From Thermoanaerobaculia bacterium (GTDB lineage: Bacteria > Acidobacteriota > Thermoanaerobaculia > Multivoradales > JAHEKO01): a stretch of 64,000 nucleotides of DNA. The stretch is from NCBI GenBank assembly GCA_947259925.1, contig CAMYOG010000057.1, forward strand, positions 1 through 64,000. The letters run 5' to 3'. Every line of letters begins with the position of its first letter. Position 1 is the first letter of the stretch. Positions 42,368-52,095 of the stretch are shown here, in pieces. Made by a program: the position numbers and the translations under genes. The notes beneath the pieces are model-generated. The model was not told the DNA's origin. It did no database searches and was given only the letters and a program-made list of their open reading frames with translations.

Positions 42368-44499
42368 TGGGAGTGTCGGAACGGGCTCCGGCCGCCCAGG
42401 CCGACAGCAAGAAGCCGGTCGTCTGGATCGTCCTCTTCGTGGCCGCTTTCTCCCTGGCGGGAGCCATAACGGTTGCGGTCACCACCGGCATCCCGCGTCC
42501 GGGCGTGGCCGACGAGTTTTGCTATCTCCTGTCGGCCGACACCTTTGCCCGGCTGCGGCTAACCAACCCCACGCACTCGCTGTGGGAGCATTTCGAGGCC
42601 TTCCACATCATCCACCAACCCACGTATTCGGCGAAATACCCTCCCGGTCAGGGGTTGGTTCTGGCGCTGGGGCAGTCTCTGGGCCATCCGGTGATCGGGG
42701 TCTGGCTCAACTCGGCGCTCATGGCCGCTGCGTTCACCTGGATGCTCCTGGGCTGGCTACCCCGTTTCTGGGCCCTCTTCGGGGGCCTCCTCGCGGCGCT
42801 CCTGTTCGGGATCTCCGGCGTCTGGGCGCAGACGTACATGACCGGATCGCTAGCCGCCACGGGTGGCGCCCTGCTCTACGGTGGTGTCCGCCGTGTCGTC
42901 CGCAATCGGCGGGCGCGCGACGCCGTCTGGACGGCGGTGGGATTGCTGGTCCTGGCGAACACGCGGCCGTTCGAGGGCTTCGTGACCAGCCTCCCGGCGG
43001 CCGCCGTGCTCCTCATCTGGCTCCTCCGACGGCGCGGCGAAGACCTGCGACGGGCCGTTCGGTCGGTGGTGCTGCCGCTGGTCCTGGTTCTTGCCGTGGG
43101 CGCCGTCTGGACCGGTCTCCACAACAGAGCGGTCACCGGCAGCGCCGGCCGGCTCCCCTATCAGGTTCACCAGGAGACCTATCCGTTCGTATCGCTCTTC
43201 GTCTGGGAGAAGGCGCCGAGGAATACGCAGTACAACCATCAGTACTTTCGCCGCTTCGAGAACCAGATGCGCGATATGCTCATGGAGGGAAACCCCCCTG
43301 GGATCCGATGGCGCGCGAACCAGAGGCGCTTCCGGCTGTTCCGCGACCAGTACCTGCCCGGGCTGACATGGCTGCCGCTCGTCCTGCTGCCGCTGGCGCC
43401 GCGTAGCCGCTGGACCCTGCTGGCACTGGGGACCTGTCTCCTTCTCCTTGCGACTCAGCTGGCCAGCGTATCGGTCCTCCCTCACTACTCGGCGCCGATC
43501 GCCTGCCTGCTCGTCTTGCTCATCGTCGAGGGCGTGCGATCTCTCGAACGCTTGCCGCGGGGCAGACTTGCCGCCGTGGGAGCCGCGATTCTGGTTCTTG
43601 TCGGCGGGTCGGCGAACACCGTGGCGAAAGCCAGGCAGGACAACTCTGCCTCGTGGGTCCGCCTCCATCAGTGGCGACCTGTCTTCGAGGACGAGCTGCG
43701 CCAGGCCGGAGGGAAGCACCTGGTTTTGGTCAAGTACGGTCCCAGGCTCAAGGCCGGCGAGGAATGGGTCTACAACTCCGCGGACATCGACGGGCAGGCG
43801 GTCGTGTGGGCGCACAGCATGGGGGGATGGCGTGATCGCCAGCTGCTTCACTACTACCGCGACCGCAAGTTCTGGCTGGTCGAGCTCGGCTTTGACGAGG
43901 ACCCGCTGGGTCGGCCGCCCCTGGTCAGGTATCAGCGGCCGGGCCTTCGAGAGACCTCCGAGGCCACCAGGCCGGGCGATCTACATCTGGCGCTAAAGCG
44001 GCTGGCCAGGAGGCGTGAGCCTGAAGTTCGCGCCGGATTGATCAGGGCCATTCAGGGTGGCGACCTCGGTAGCGCCCGGGTCGACGGTAACGCCGGGGCC
44101 CTCGCCGTCGGTGCCACCTCCGACAGCTGGACTCGCGGAACACATCCGGCGGCGATTCTGATACGCAACCCGAGGGGTGCACCGGTCGTGCCCAGACTCC
44201 GGTTGGCCTGCCATGCTCGAGGTGAGGATCTGCCGGTCCGGGTTACGGTCGATGACGGGCAGAGAGTCCTCGAGGTGGTGTTCCGACGGGGCGGTCAACG
44301 TTACCTCGACCTGAGCGAGATCGCCGCCGGATCGGAGACCCTGGTCGTCGTGTCTTCGAGCCGCGCCTGGCCCGGACGCGGTTCGCGACCGCGCCTCCTC
44401 GGCGTCAAGTTGCAGGCCGTCGACTTTCAGGAGGGTGCCGGTTCCGACCCCCAGGACGCGACCTCTTCCCCCGGGCCTCGGGTTCCATCGGCAGGGTGA
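42367..44499 (+). CDS. GT-C-like membrane protein with a C-terminal soluble module
   Basis: A 710-residue protein. About 10-11 membrane helices make up residues 20-440; the first loop has DEFCYLLSAD, the acidic GT-C signature, and KYPPGQGL. The last 170 residues or so are soluble and beta-rich. They contain SWTRGTHPAAILIRN, a motif repeated in the next gene as RWTHGSQPAGVAIRN. The start (ATG 42367) shares its first base with the preceding TGA stop; the longer frame is an artefact. Probable role: transfer of sugar from a polyprenyl carrier in the periplasm. Confidence 0.78.
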   Translation: MGVSERAPAAQADSKKPVVWIVLFVAAFSLAGAITVAVTTGIPRPGVADEFCYLLSADTFARLRLTNPTHSLWEHFEAFHIIHQPTYSAKYPPGQGLVLALGQSLGHPVIGVWLNSALMAAAFTWMLLGWLPRFWALFGGLLAALLFGISGVWAQTYMTGSLAATGGALLYGGVRRVVRNRRARDAVWTAVGLLVLANTRPFEGFVTSLPAAAVLLIWLLRRRGEDLRRAVRSVVLPLVLVLAVGAVWTGLHNRAVTGSAGRLPYQVHQETYPFVSLFVWEKAPRNTQYNHQYFRRFENQMRDMLMEGNPPGIRWRANQRRFRLFRDQYLPGLTWLPLVLLPLAPRSRWTLLALGTCLLLLATQLASVSVLPHYSAPIACLLVLLIVEGVRSLERLPRGRLAAVGAAILVLVGGSANTVAKARQDNSASWVRLHQWRPVFEDELRQAGGKHLVLVKYGPRLKAGEEWVYNSADIDGQAVVWAHSMGGWRDRQLLHYYRDRKFWLVELGFDEDPLGRPPLVRYQRPGLRETSEATRPGDLHLALKRLARRREPEVRAGLIRAIQGGDLGSARVDGNAGALAVGATSDSWTRGTHPAAILIRNPRGAPVVPRLRLACHARGEDLPVRVTVDDGQRVLEVVFRRGGQRYLDLSEIAAGSETLVVVSSSRAWPGRGSRPRLLGVKLQAVDFQEGAGSDPQDATSSPGPRVPSAG

Positions 44500-44553
44500 A
44501 GGCAGCACGGCCGGCGGCAGGCCGCTGAGCGCACTGGTGTAGTCTAGACGCGC

Positions 44554-46593
44554 GTGCCCGAGGACTTGAGCCGCCATCGCGCCGCCTGGATCCTGTTCGC
44601 TATCCTGCTGGCCGCTGCCGGTCTCTACGTGGTGCCGGTGTGGTGGGGCCTGCCGAGCTACACGGGCTGGGCCGCCGACGAGGCGATTCCCTGGCGGATC
44701 CTGACGCCGGGCACCTGGTCGCCGAAGTACCCGCCCTTCCACCGCTACCTGTTGCGAGCTCTGTTCTCCGCGTTCGACGGGCTGGTCGATCTGTCCGGGC
44801 TACGTGGCTACACGGTGCTCTTTGTCCTCGGGCGGCTGGTCAGCGTCTCGATGGCGTGCGCCACGGTGTTCCTGGTCTATCGCTGCGGCAGGTTGCTCTT
44901 CGACCGGCGCGCCTCGCTGCTGGCCGCGGCTTCAGTGGCCGGCATCCCCAGCCTGGTCTACTACGCGAAGACCATCAACCTCGACGCGCCCTACCTCTTC
45001 TGGTTTACCGCTTCGCTCTTCTTCCAGCTCAAGATCCTCGTCAAACAGAGACTGCGCGACTACCTGCTGTTCGGTGCGACAGCGGCGCTGGCGGTGTGCA
45101 CCAAGGATCAGGCCTTCGGTCTCTACCTGGCGACACCGCTCGTCCTGGTGGCAGCGTTGGCCATGCGGACAGAGGCTCGGGGAGTGTGGCGCCGGATCGG
45201 CGCCGCGGCCGTCGATCGCCGGCTCTGGCTCGGCGGTCTGTGCGCGGCGGTCGTTTTCGCGCTGATACACAACCTACTGTTCGACCCGGCGAGCTTCCTC
45301 GGTCGGTTCGACTTCATCAGGAGAGCGCCGGCGGCTTATCGCGAGTTCCCATCCACCCTCCGCGGACAGCTGGGTCTGGCGGTGCTCAGCGGACGCCACC
45401 TGGTTTTCTTGCTCGGGGTTCCGTTGGCCTTGGCCGCCCTCTCCGGACTCCTCTCGGCTTTACGTCGGCCGCGCGAGAGTTGGCGCCTGCTGACGCTTGT
45501 GGCGATGGGCATCGGCTACTACCTCGGGTTCGTCGCTTCGATCGGCTACCACTATCCACGCTTCTCTCTACCATTGGGGATCCTCGCCGGCCTCTTCTGC
45601 GGCCTGGGCCTCGAGGGGCTGTGGCAGCGAAGCCGCCTGCCGCGGTGGGTGCCCGCGACTCTCACCTGCGCGATCTTCGGGTTGACGTTCGCCCGCGCCC
45701 TCTCCGTCGATCTGCTGCTGCTCAACGACACCCGCTACGCTGTCGAGGGGTGGCTGGAGGAGCACGGTCGCGGCGAGCGACGAGTCGGCTACGGCAGCCG
45801 CAACCTGCTGCCGAGGGGTCTGGAGGTCCGGCAGTGGGGACAGCTAGTGCGTGACCCTTGCGGCCATCTGGAAAGTACACGGCCCGAGTTCATCGTGGTT
45901 CCAACCCAGGGTCTGCGAAAGGAGCGGGAGGAGGGCGCTCTCCGGCGGCTCGAGAGCGGGCAGTTCGGCTACGATCTTGCCCTGCGCGAGCAGCGATCCC
46001 GCACGCTTTTTCTGCTCGGGCTTCACCGAGTCGAATCGAATCTCGACCGGGTGAGCCCGCAGACTCTTGTCTTCCGGCGCACCGGACGCGGTTGTCTCGA
46101 CCGGGAAAGGCTGGCTCGCGAACTGGACGCCGCGGCCGCGGGGACGCCGAGCCAACGCGAGAGGCTGGCGCAGGTGATCCTCGACTCCGACCTCGACGGC
46201 AAGCTGCTCTACGGTTCCGAGGACGTGGTAGGCGTGAACCTCCAGTTCGGCCGCTGGACCCACGGCTCCCAGCCGGCCGGGGTGGCGATTCGCAACCGCC
46301 TCGACATGGATGTGACGCCGTGGCTCGAGCTCGGCTGCCAGCCGCCGCCCGAAGCCCTGCCGATAACCGTGCGGATCGACGACGGTACCGACTCGAAGTC
46401 GTACGTCTTCACGAAGCGGGGCAAGATTCGGGTCGCCGCGGCCCCCGCGCCGCCGGGAGGGCATCGCCTGTTATTGATCCAGGCGGACAAGGCCTGGAGC
46501 GCGCGCGAAGGCGGCCGGCTGCTGGGCGTCAGCGTGCTGCGGGTCGAGCTGCGGCCTGTGGCTCCAGGGGCCGCTTCTTTGCCACGGCAATGA
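44554..46593 (+). CDS. GT-C-like membrane protein (GT39 type) with the same C-terminal module
   Basis: A 679-residue protein with about 11 helices in residues 10-410. The first loop carries the AADEAIPW acidic pair and WSPKYPPFHRYL. The last 170 residues or so form a soluble module (RWTHGSQPAGVAIRN, LPITVRIDDG, GGRLLGVSVL) like the one in the preceding gene. GTG start at 44554. Its 3' end overlaps the convergent GT2-methyltransferase gene by 65 nt. Likely substrate: a polyprenyl-linked sugar. Confidence 0.82.
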   Translation: MPEDLSRHRAAWILFAILLAAAGLYVVPVWWGLPSYTGWAADEAIPWRILTPGTWSPKYPPFHRYLLRALFSAFDGLVDLSGLRGYTVLFVLGRLVSVSMACATVFLVYRCGRLLFDRRASLLAAASVAGIPSLVYYAKTINLDAPYLFWFTASLFFQLKILVKQRLRDYLLFGATAALAVCTKDQAFGLYLATPLVLVAALAMRTEARGVWRRIGAAAVDRRLWLGGLCAAVVFALIHNLLFDPASFLGRFDFIRRAPAAYREFPSTLRGQLGLAVLSGRHLVFLLGVPLALAALSGLLSALRRPRESWRLLTLVAMGIGYYLGFVASIGYHYPRFSLPLGILAGLFCGLGLEGLWQRSRLPRWVPATLTCAIFGLTFARALSVDLLLLNDTRYAVEGWLEEHGRGERRVGYGSRNLLPRGLEVRQWGQLVRDPCGHLESTRPEFIVVPTQGLRKEREEGALRRLESGQFGYDLALREQRSRTLFLLGLHRVESNLDRVSPQTLVFRRTGRGCLDRERLARELDAAAAGTPSQRERLAQVILDSDLDGKLLYGSEDVVGVNLQFGRWTHGSQPAGVAIRNRLDMDVTPWLELGCQPPPEALPITVRIDDGTDSKSYVFTKRGKIRVAAAPAPPGGHRLLLIQADKAWSAREGGRLLGVSVLRVELRPVAPGAASLPRQ

Positions 46594-48031
46594 GGCCGAG
46601 GCCTTTCCAGGGCAGGAATCGGTCGATGCGCCGCAGCATCGGTACCATGAGATCGAAGACCTTGAGCTGGATGCGGCTCAGCTTTTTCTTGCGCATCACT
46701 TTGCCGTTCCACCACCAGCCGAAGACCGACGACTTGTTGAAGTAGCGCAGACTCTCTATCTCGAAGCCGGTCTCTTCGAGCTCCCCGGAGAGCATCTCGC
46801 GGGTGTAGCGGCAGCGGTGTCCGAGCACCTCGTCGAGGCTCGAGTAGAGGCGGGGACCCCGCGGCACGTAGAGGATCAGCCGGCCGCCCGGGACCAGCGC
46901 GTCGAAGATATTGCGCAGCGCAGCGAGCGGTTCCCTGACGTGCTCGAGCACGTTCATGCAGATGACCGTGTCGTACCTCCCGCGGTGCTCGGTGAAATCG
47001 GTGGGGTCGTCGAGGTCGATGTTGGCGACCTTCAGATACGGTTTGCCGAAGGAGAGATTGCGCAGGTAGTGGAGATAGTTGGCGTTCAGGTCGCTCGCCA
47101 CGTAGAGGTCGCGCGGGATCACCCTCTGCGTCATGTTGCCGATGCCCGCGCCGATCTCCAGAACGCGATCGCCCATCCACGGAACGAGGACCTCGGTCAT
47201 CCAGGCGTTGAAGCGCCGACTGCGCTCCAGGTTGTGGAGGATCTGGCCGCCGTACTCGTCCTCCCGGTAGAGGTCGTCGATGACCCAGTAGTGCAGGGTG
47301 GTAAACAGCGCCTTGACGCCGTCCTTCCAGCCAATCTTCTTGCCCTCGCGGTAGGTGCGACCACGGTAGCTGATCGGCACCTCGAAGATCCGGCAGTTGC
47401 GCTTGGCGATCTTCGCGGTCAGCTCGATCTCCATCGCGAAGTCGTTCGAACGGATGGGGATCGACTTGAGCAGCGGCGCGCGGAACATCTTGTAGCACGT
47501 CTCGACATCGGTGAGATTCAAATCGGTGAACAGATTGCTGAGAAAGGTAATCACCCGGTTGCCGAGCGTGTGTCGGAAGAGCAGCACCCGCCGGCGGTCG
47601 CTGGCTGCGAAGCGCGAGCCGTAGACCACGTCGGCGCCATCCTCCCAGAACGGGCGCAACAGCTTGGCGAGGTCGCGGGGGTCGTATTCGAGATCTGCGT
47701 CCTGGATGACGATCAGGTCGCCGGTGGCCTGCTCGATGGCGGTCCGGATGGCGGAGCCCTTCCCCTGGTTACGCTCCTTGCGGATGAAGCGCAACCGGTC
47801 GCTGTTGGCGGCGGCTATGCTCTCGACGATGTCAGCGCTGCCGTCGCTTGAACCGTCGTCCACAACGATGATCTCGATCGACGACAGCTCGGGGACGTGG
47901 ATCTCGAGCAGTCGCCGAAGCAACTCCCCGACGAGGTAGCGCTCGTTGAAGACTGGAACCAAGACGCTGAGCTTGGGGCCTTCCGGGAAACTCTCCTTCA
48001 GGTCGGCCTGCCACCAGTTGAGATCGCTCAT
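46529..48031 (-). CDS. Bifunctional GT2 glycosyltransferase-methyltransferase
   Basis: A 500-residue fusion. Residues 20-250 form a GT2 domain: LSVLVPVFNERYLV, IIVVDDGSSDGS, NQGKGSAIRTAIEQATGD, IQDADLEYDP. Residues 270-470 form a class I methyltransferase: RVLEIGAGIGNMTQRV, VASDLN, ICMNVLEHV, LVPGGRLILYVP. Both parts look intact. The first half could make a polyprenyl-phosphate or glycan-linked sugar that the second half methylates. It is convergent with the GT-C gene, overlapping it by 65 nt. Confidence 0.87.
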   Translation of the reverse strand: MSDLNWWQADLKESFPEGPKLSVLVPVFNERYLVGELLRRLLEIHVPELSSIEIIVVDDGSSDGSADIVESIAAANSDRLRFIRKERNQGKGSAIRTAIEQATGDLIVIQDADLEYDPRDLAKLLRPFWEDGADVVYGSRFAASDRRRVLLFRHTLGNRVITFLSNLFTDLNLTDVETCYKMFRAPLLKSIPIRSNDFAMEIELTAKIAKRNCRIFEVPISYRGRTYREGKKIGWKDGVKALFTTLHYWVIDDLYREDEYGGQILHNLERSRRFNAWMTEVLVPWMGDRVLEIGAGIGNMTQRVIPRDLYVASDLNANYLHYLRNLSFGKPYLKVANIDLDDPTDFTEHRGRYDTVICMNVLEHVREPLAALRNIFDALVPGGRLILYVPRGPRLYSSLDEVLGHRCRYTREMLSGELEETGFEIESLRYFNKSSVFGWWWNGKVMRKKKLSRIQLKVFDLMVPMLRRIDRFLPWKGLGLIAVAKKRPLEPQAAARPAAR

Positions 48032-48059
48032 CGTCTCGTCGCCGCTTCACTCCGAGCTG

Positions 48060-50672
48060 CTAATCGGTCCTAACCGTCAAGGTGGCGCCGCTCTGCACTT
48101 CGATGGCCTCGAAAACGACGCTGGCCGCGCCGTGGAGGGTGACCGTCTCGCCGGTGGCGACGACGAACCCCGCCAACGACGTGACCGAGCCGGGACAGGC
48201 GCGGTAGGTCTGCGAGCCAGAGTTGGTGTCGTCCAGGAAGACGTCGTCGTCGAAGAGGCCGCAGTCGAGGATCTCGAACGGTTGGAAGGCGGTGTAGCTA
48301 CCGGGGCCTACGATGTTGTTCTTGCCGCGGACCCGCCAAGTGTGAGCCCCGACGGCGAGCACGTCGGCCGGCTCGATCTCGCACACCGAACCGTCACAAA
48401 TCGTACTTGCGCTGTACTCTCGCGGCGGAAAGCCGCCGGTACCCGTGACCTCGAGTTCGTAGTCCGCCGCTTGCGGGACGTCAGTCCACCTGTACCTCGG
48501 CGTCTCGTCGAAGGTCTCGTCGATGGGGCCGATGAGGCTCGGCACTCCCGGCGGGGCGGTGAAGACCTCGAAGGTCTGATCGGCGGTAAACGGGCCCAGC
48601 CCGCGCAGGTTCTTTCCCGCCACTTTCCAGGTATGGCTCCCGGCGAGGAGGGGAGCCAGGCTCAGGGAGCAGACGCTCGCCGCGCAGATCGCCAGGGAGT
48701 CGTGCCAGCTGTCGGCCGGAGCTCCCGGGCCGGTGATCGACAATCGGTAGAGCCGCGCGCCGGTCTCCTCGTCCCAGCTGAAGGTCGGGGTCGCATCGAC
48801 GTCGCCGGCGGGCGTGAGCGGGTTCGGAGCTGCAAGTATCGGGTCGGCGAGGATGGCGTTGCGGAAGAACGGCTCGATCTTGTCGTAGCCGGAGGCGTCC
48901 GAGTGGCCGCAGCATTCCGGGGGGTCCCAGTAGTCGTTGTTGGTGGCGGGATCAAGAGCGCTCCAGGCGTCGACGAAGGCGCGGTTCTTCGTTACGGCGA
49001 GGCTCTGGAGCTCGTTGCGCAGATCCTCCGTTGGCGGAAGACATGGAGGCGGGCACATTGGGACTCGTCGCTTGATGACGCTGGCGATCGCCGTGTCGAA
49101 GCCCCTGGCGGTCGCCTTGTCCGTCATCGTCTCGATATTCGCCTTGATGCTGGCAACCGACCAGCCGACGTTGATGTCGTTGGTGCCTTCCATCAGCAGC
49201 AGGACGTCGCCACCGTCGTCGAGAACCGAGTCGATGCGCGTCACGCCGGCCGGCGTCCCCTCACCACCCCAGCCGTCGTTGGCGACGTCGGAAGGGAAGA
49301 CCGCATCCAGCTGATCCTCGAGCCGCCAGTTGTAGCCGCAGCGGATCTGGTACGGGTCGGCGTTGATATCGCACGCCGGGCCGATGATCGGGCACTCCTG
49401 CACCGGGAACGTAGAGCAGTCGGGCTCGTCTTCGATGTCGAACCAATACCGTAGAGGGTTGCTCGGGAACGCGGGCCAACCGGTGGCGAGCGTGATGCTG
49501 TCGCCGAACGCGCGGTAGAGAACCGCACCGGCCTCGGGGGCCAGCTCGGGCGCGCGCGGCTGAACCTCCGTCGGCTCTAGCGCCGTCGACTCCAGCTGCC
49601 ACGGTTGCCAAGGGGCCACGATCTCCAGATCATCGCTCTCGTTCGAACGAGCTCCCCACGGGCTCCAGTCGGTGGGTGCCACTTCAGCCGGCACCGGCCA
49701 GACGAAGACGACCTCCTCGCCGACCGAGAGCGCCGGAGCCCCTGGTGTAGGCGTCTCGGCAGAGGCCCACCGCCAGGGCCAGCCCCGGTCGCCAAGCTCG
49801 AGGACGGCCCAGAGGCTGGGCAGCACTGCGCGGTAGAGCAGGAGCGGCCCGGTCGTACCGCTGATGAGCTGCGGCGAGACAGAACCACGAGGCCCGATGA
49901 ACCCCGGGTCACGCCACCGGGCCCCTTCCAGCCGCGCGAGGCGGACGCGGTAGTCGCTGCCGTCCAGCCAGTTCCATGCGACGAAGGTCCCCGCAGGCCC
50001 GGTCGCAACGCTCGGCTGGATGTCGGGGGTCGTATTCCCGGGGTTCAGCTGACGCCGCCGGCTCCAGGGGCCGTGCACCTGCCGCCGAGCCCAGAAGATT
50101 TCGTCGTCGTGACCGTCCACCGCCGACCAGACGAGCAACCAGCCGCCGTCGGAAAGGACCGCGCAGGACAAGGCCAGTTGGCTGTCGAGGTCGGCCGGCG
50201 AGACGGTTTCCGGGGCGTCCCAGCTGTCACCGTTCCAGACCGCTGCCCGTACCGCGTGGGAGTCGTAACCGGCGCCCTCGAGCCAGGCGAGCCCGACGAA
50301 CGCACCCCGCTCGACGAGCAGACAGGGCCGTGCAAGCGAAGGGCCGGCGACCCCGGGGGGCGCCGGCAGGCTCGTTACCTCGCCACCGCTCTCTACCAGC
50401 AGAACGAGCTCGATCCGCTCCCCATCACTTGCCGTCCCGGCGACGATCCAGCCGTCGCCCAGGGGCTCGATGGCCGAAAGCTCGGCGCCGGTGGGAAGCG
50501 CGACCTGCAGGCGCTGATCACCATCCCGCACCTGCGCCCCATCCGGCCCGCTCACTAGGAAGAGCTCGCGGTCGGCGTTCCGGGTCTGGATGACCCGCTG
50601 TTGAGCCCCAGCCTCGGACGTCAGGGCGAACGCCGCGCACGCTATGCCGAGAGAAGCGCGTAGCAGATTCAC
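48060..50672 (-). CDS. Exported multidomain SGNH hydrolase
   Basis: An 870-residue exported protein with a signal ending EAGAQQ. Residues 30-370 contain repeated W-x-x-x-D-G/E-G-x-D/Y blocks (LAWLEGAGYDSH, VWSAVDGHDDEIF, WNWLDGSDYRV), suggesting a beta-propeller. The SGNH esterase starts at G390-D-S392; LLMEGTNDIN supplies the oxyanion Asn, and HSDASGYDKIEP the catalytic Asp/His. Two FN3-like domains (about 625-800) and a C-terminal beta stretch with repeated VTL/ATL strands follow. It is likely a surface esterase acting on glycans. It starts 28 nt after the upstream GT2-methyltransferase gene's ATG side, in the same orientation. Confidence 0.78.
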   Translation of the reverse strand: MNLLRASLGIACAAFALTSEAGAQQRVIQTRNADRELFLVSGPDGAQVRDGDQRLQVALPTGAELSAIEPLGDGWIVAGTASDGERIELVLLVESGGEVTSLPAPPGVAGPSLARPCLLVERGAFVGLAWLEGAGYDSHAVRAAVWNGDSWDAPETVSPADLDSQLALSCAVLSDGGWLLVWSAVDGHDDEIFWARRQVHGPWSRRRQLNPGNTTPDIQPSVATGPAGTFVAWNWLDGSDYRVRLARLEGARWRDPGFIGPRGSVSPQLISGTTGPLLLYRAVLPSLWAVLELGDRGWPWRWASAETPTPGAPALSVGEEVVFVWPVPAEVAPTDWSPWGARSNESDDLEIVAPWQPWQLESTALEPTEVQPRAPELAPEAGAVLYRAFGDSITLATGWPAFPSNPLRYWFDIEDEPDCSTFPVQECPIIGPACDINADPYQIRCGYNWRLEDQLDAVFPSDVANDGWGGEGTPAGVTRIDSVLDDGGDVLLLMEGTNDINVGWSVASIKANIETMTDKATARGFDTAIASVIKRRVPMCPPPCLPPTEDLRNELQSLAVTKNRAFVDAWSALDPATNNDYWDPPECCGHSDASGYDKIEPFFRNAILADPILAAPNPLTPAGDVDATPTFSWDEETGARLYRLSITGPGAPADSWHDSLAICAASVCSLSLAPLLAGSHTWKVAGKNLRGLGPFTADQTFEVFTAPPGVPSLIGPIDETFDETPRYRWTDVPQAADYELEVTGTGGFPPREYSASTICDGSVCEIEPADVLAVGAHTWRVRGKNNIVGPGSYTAFQPFEILDCGLFDDDVFLDDTNSGSQTYRACPGSVTSLAGFVVATGETVTLHGAASVVFEAIEVQSGATLTVRTD

Positions 50673-50781
50673 GTCTTAGCTCGTCAGAGGAGATCGTCCG
50701 GCTGGCCCCGCCGCGCCGCGGGCGAGCATCCTAGCATCCGGGTCGCCCTGAAAGGCCGAGAGCGGATCGTCGGGCAGTGAC

Positions 50782-52095
50782 TCAGGAGGAGGAGGTCGCC
50801 TCTCCGGTTTCCGTTCCATCGACGCAGTAGAGGTGCTGGCTCGTCCGAACGATCAAACATCCGTCCGCGATCGCTGGCGAGGCCACGACTCCTCCTTCTG
50901 GCAGTTGACTCTGACCGAGCAGCTCGAACCTGTGCGTCGCCGAAAACACCGACACCATTCCTGACATGCTGATCGCATAGATCTTGCCGTCGCCGGCTAC
51001 CGGCGAGGCATAGTAGGGGCCTGGGGGAAGACGCTCCCGCCAGAGTCTGTCGCCGGTTCCCGGGTTGTAGCAGCCGACGACGCCCTTCTCGTGTACTGCG
51101 AAGAAGAGCCCGCGGTACAGAATCGGCGATGCCGTCGACGGCACCGCCGTCTTGCTCTTCCAGAGCGCCTCCACCTGCCGCCTGCCGTCCTCGTGCGTCA
51201 GCCGCCAGCAACCCATCTCGCGCACATTGTGTGCTCCGGTCGCCGAGCAGAGTAGATCACCATCCGCCACCGGGCTCGCCACCGGCTGGTTGACCGTCTG
51301 GTCCTGCTGCCAGAGCCGCTCACCGGTGCTCGCCCGGTAGGAGATGATCTTGCGAGCGTGTGCCACCAGAAGCTCGGTCTCGCCGGCGAAGTCGAGCTTG
51401 ATCGGCGTGGTGTAGGAGCAGCAGGTGTCGTCCCATTGGGTGCGCCATTCGCGCTCGCCGTCGTCTTTCCGGAACGCCGCGATCCAGCCGGTGCCGTCCT
51501 CCCAGAGCTCGAGATCCTGGAAGACGATCACGTGTTCATCAGAGAGGATGAGGGAAGAGCCCGTACCGTAGCGCGAATGCTCGAGGTAGCCGGGGTCGAT
51601 GTCGCGAAGCCAAACCACCTCGCCATTCAGATCCACCGCCGCCAGGTGAGAGCCCAGGTAGACGTACACGCTCTCGCCGTCGGTCGCTGGCGTCGCGGCC
51701 GCAGCCCGATTCAGCCGGTGGAGCTTCTCCTCCGACCGGCGAAGGATCTCGGTCTGCCAGCGGATCTCGCCAGTCTCGAGCTCGAGTGCCAAGAGGGTCA
51801 ACTGCCGCTCAAGCCCCTCGCCCTCGTCCGCCGTGAGGTAGATGGTGTCGGGGCCGACAATAGGTGACGAAATGCCCCCACCCGGCAGCTCGGTGGCCCA
51901 CCGGATGCCGTCCTCGACGGTCCAGGAAAGCGGTAGGCTGGTCTCCTCCGAAATCCCCCGGCCTTGCACACCTCGCCACTGCGGCCAGGGACCCGCCTCT
52001 CGCTCGGGCCGGCTGCACGCCGCAGCCGTCGCCAACAAGAGCAACCCTGCCAGGGTTCGAATTGCTCGCTCGGAATTCCTCAATCCAGACCTCAT
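50782..52095 (-). CDS. PQQ-like beta-propeller lipoprotein
   Basis: A 437-residue lipoprotein (lipobox ATAAAC). The mature part is a beta-propeller of PQQ-repeat type, with repeated A/G-x-D-x-x-TGE-x-x-W motifs (ALELETGEIRWQTEI, YRASTGERLWQQDQ, YNPGTGDRLWRERLP). These resemble BamB-like or outer-membrane PQQ-repeat proteins of Acidobacteriota and Planctomycetes. It may bind other envelope proteins. The ATG at 52095 is preferred because GGGAG lies 8 nt upstream and the lipobox falls at the right distance; the longer frame is not natural-looking. Confidence 0.85.
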   Translation of the reverse strand: MRSGLRNSERAIRTLAGLLLLATAAACSRPEREAGPWPQWRGVQGRGISEETSLPLSWTVEDGIRWATELPGGGISSPIVGPDTIYLTADEGEGLERQLTLLALELETGEIRWQTEILRRSEEKLHRLNRAAAATPATDGESVYVYLGSHLAAVDLNGEVVWLRDIDPGYLEHSRYGTGSSLILSDEHVIVFQDLELWEDGTGWIAAFRKDDGEREWRTQWDDTCCSYTTPIKLDFAGETELLVAHARKIISYRASTGERLWQQDQTVNQPVASPVADGDLLCSATGAHNVREMGCWRLTHEDGRRQVEALWKSKTAVPSTASPILYRGLFFAVHEKGVVGCYNPGTGDRLWRERLPPGPYYASPVAGDGKIYAISMSGMVSVFSATHRFELLGQSQLPEGGVVASPAIADGCLIVRTSQHLYCVDGTETGEATSSS

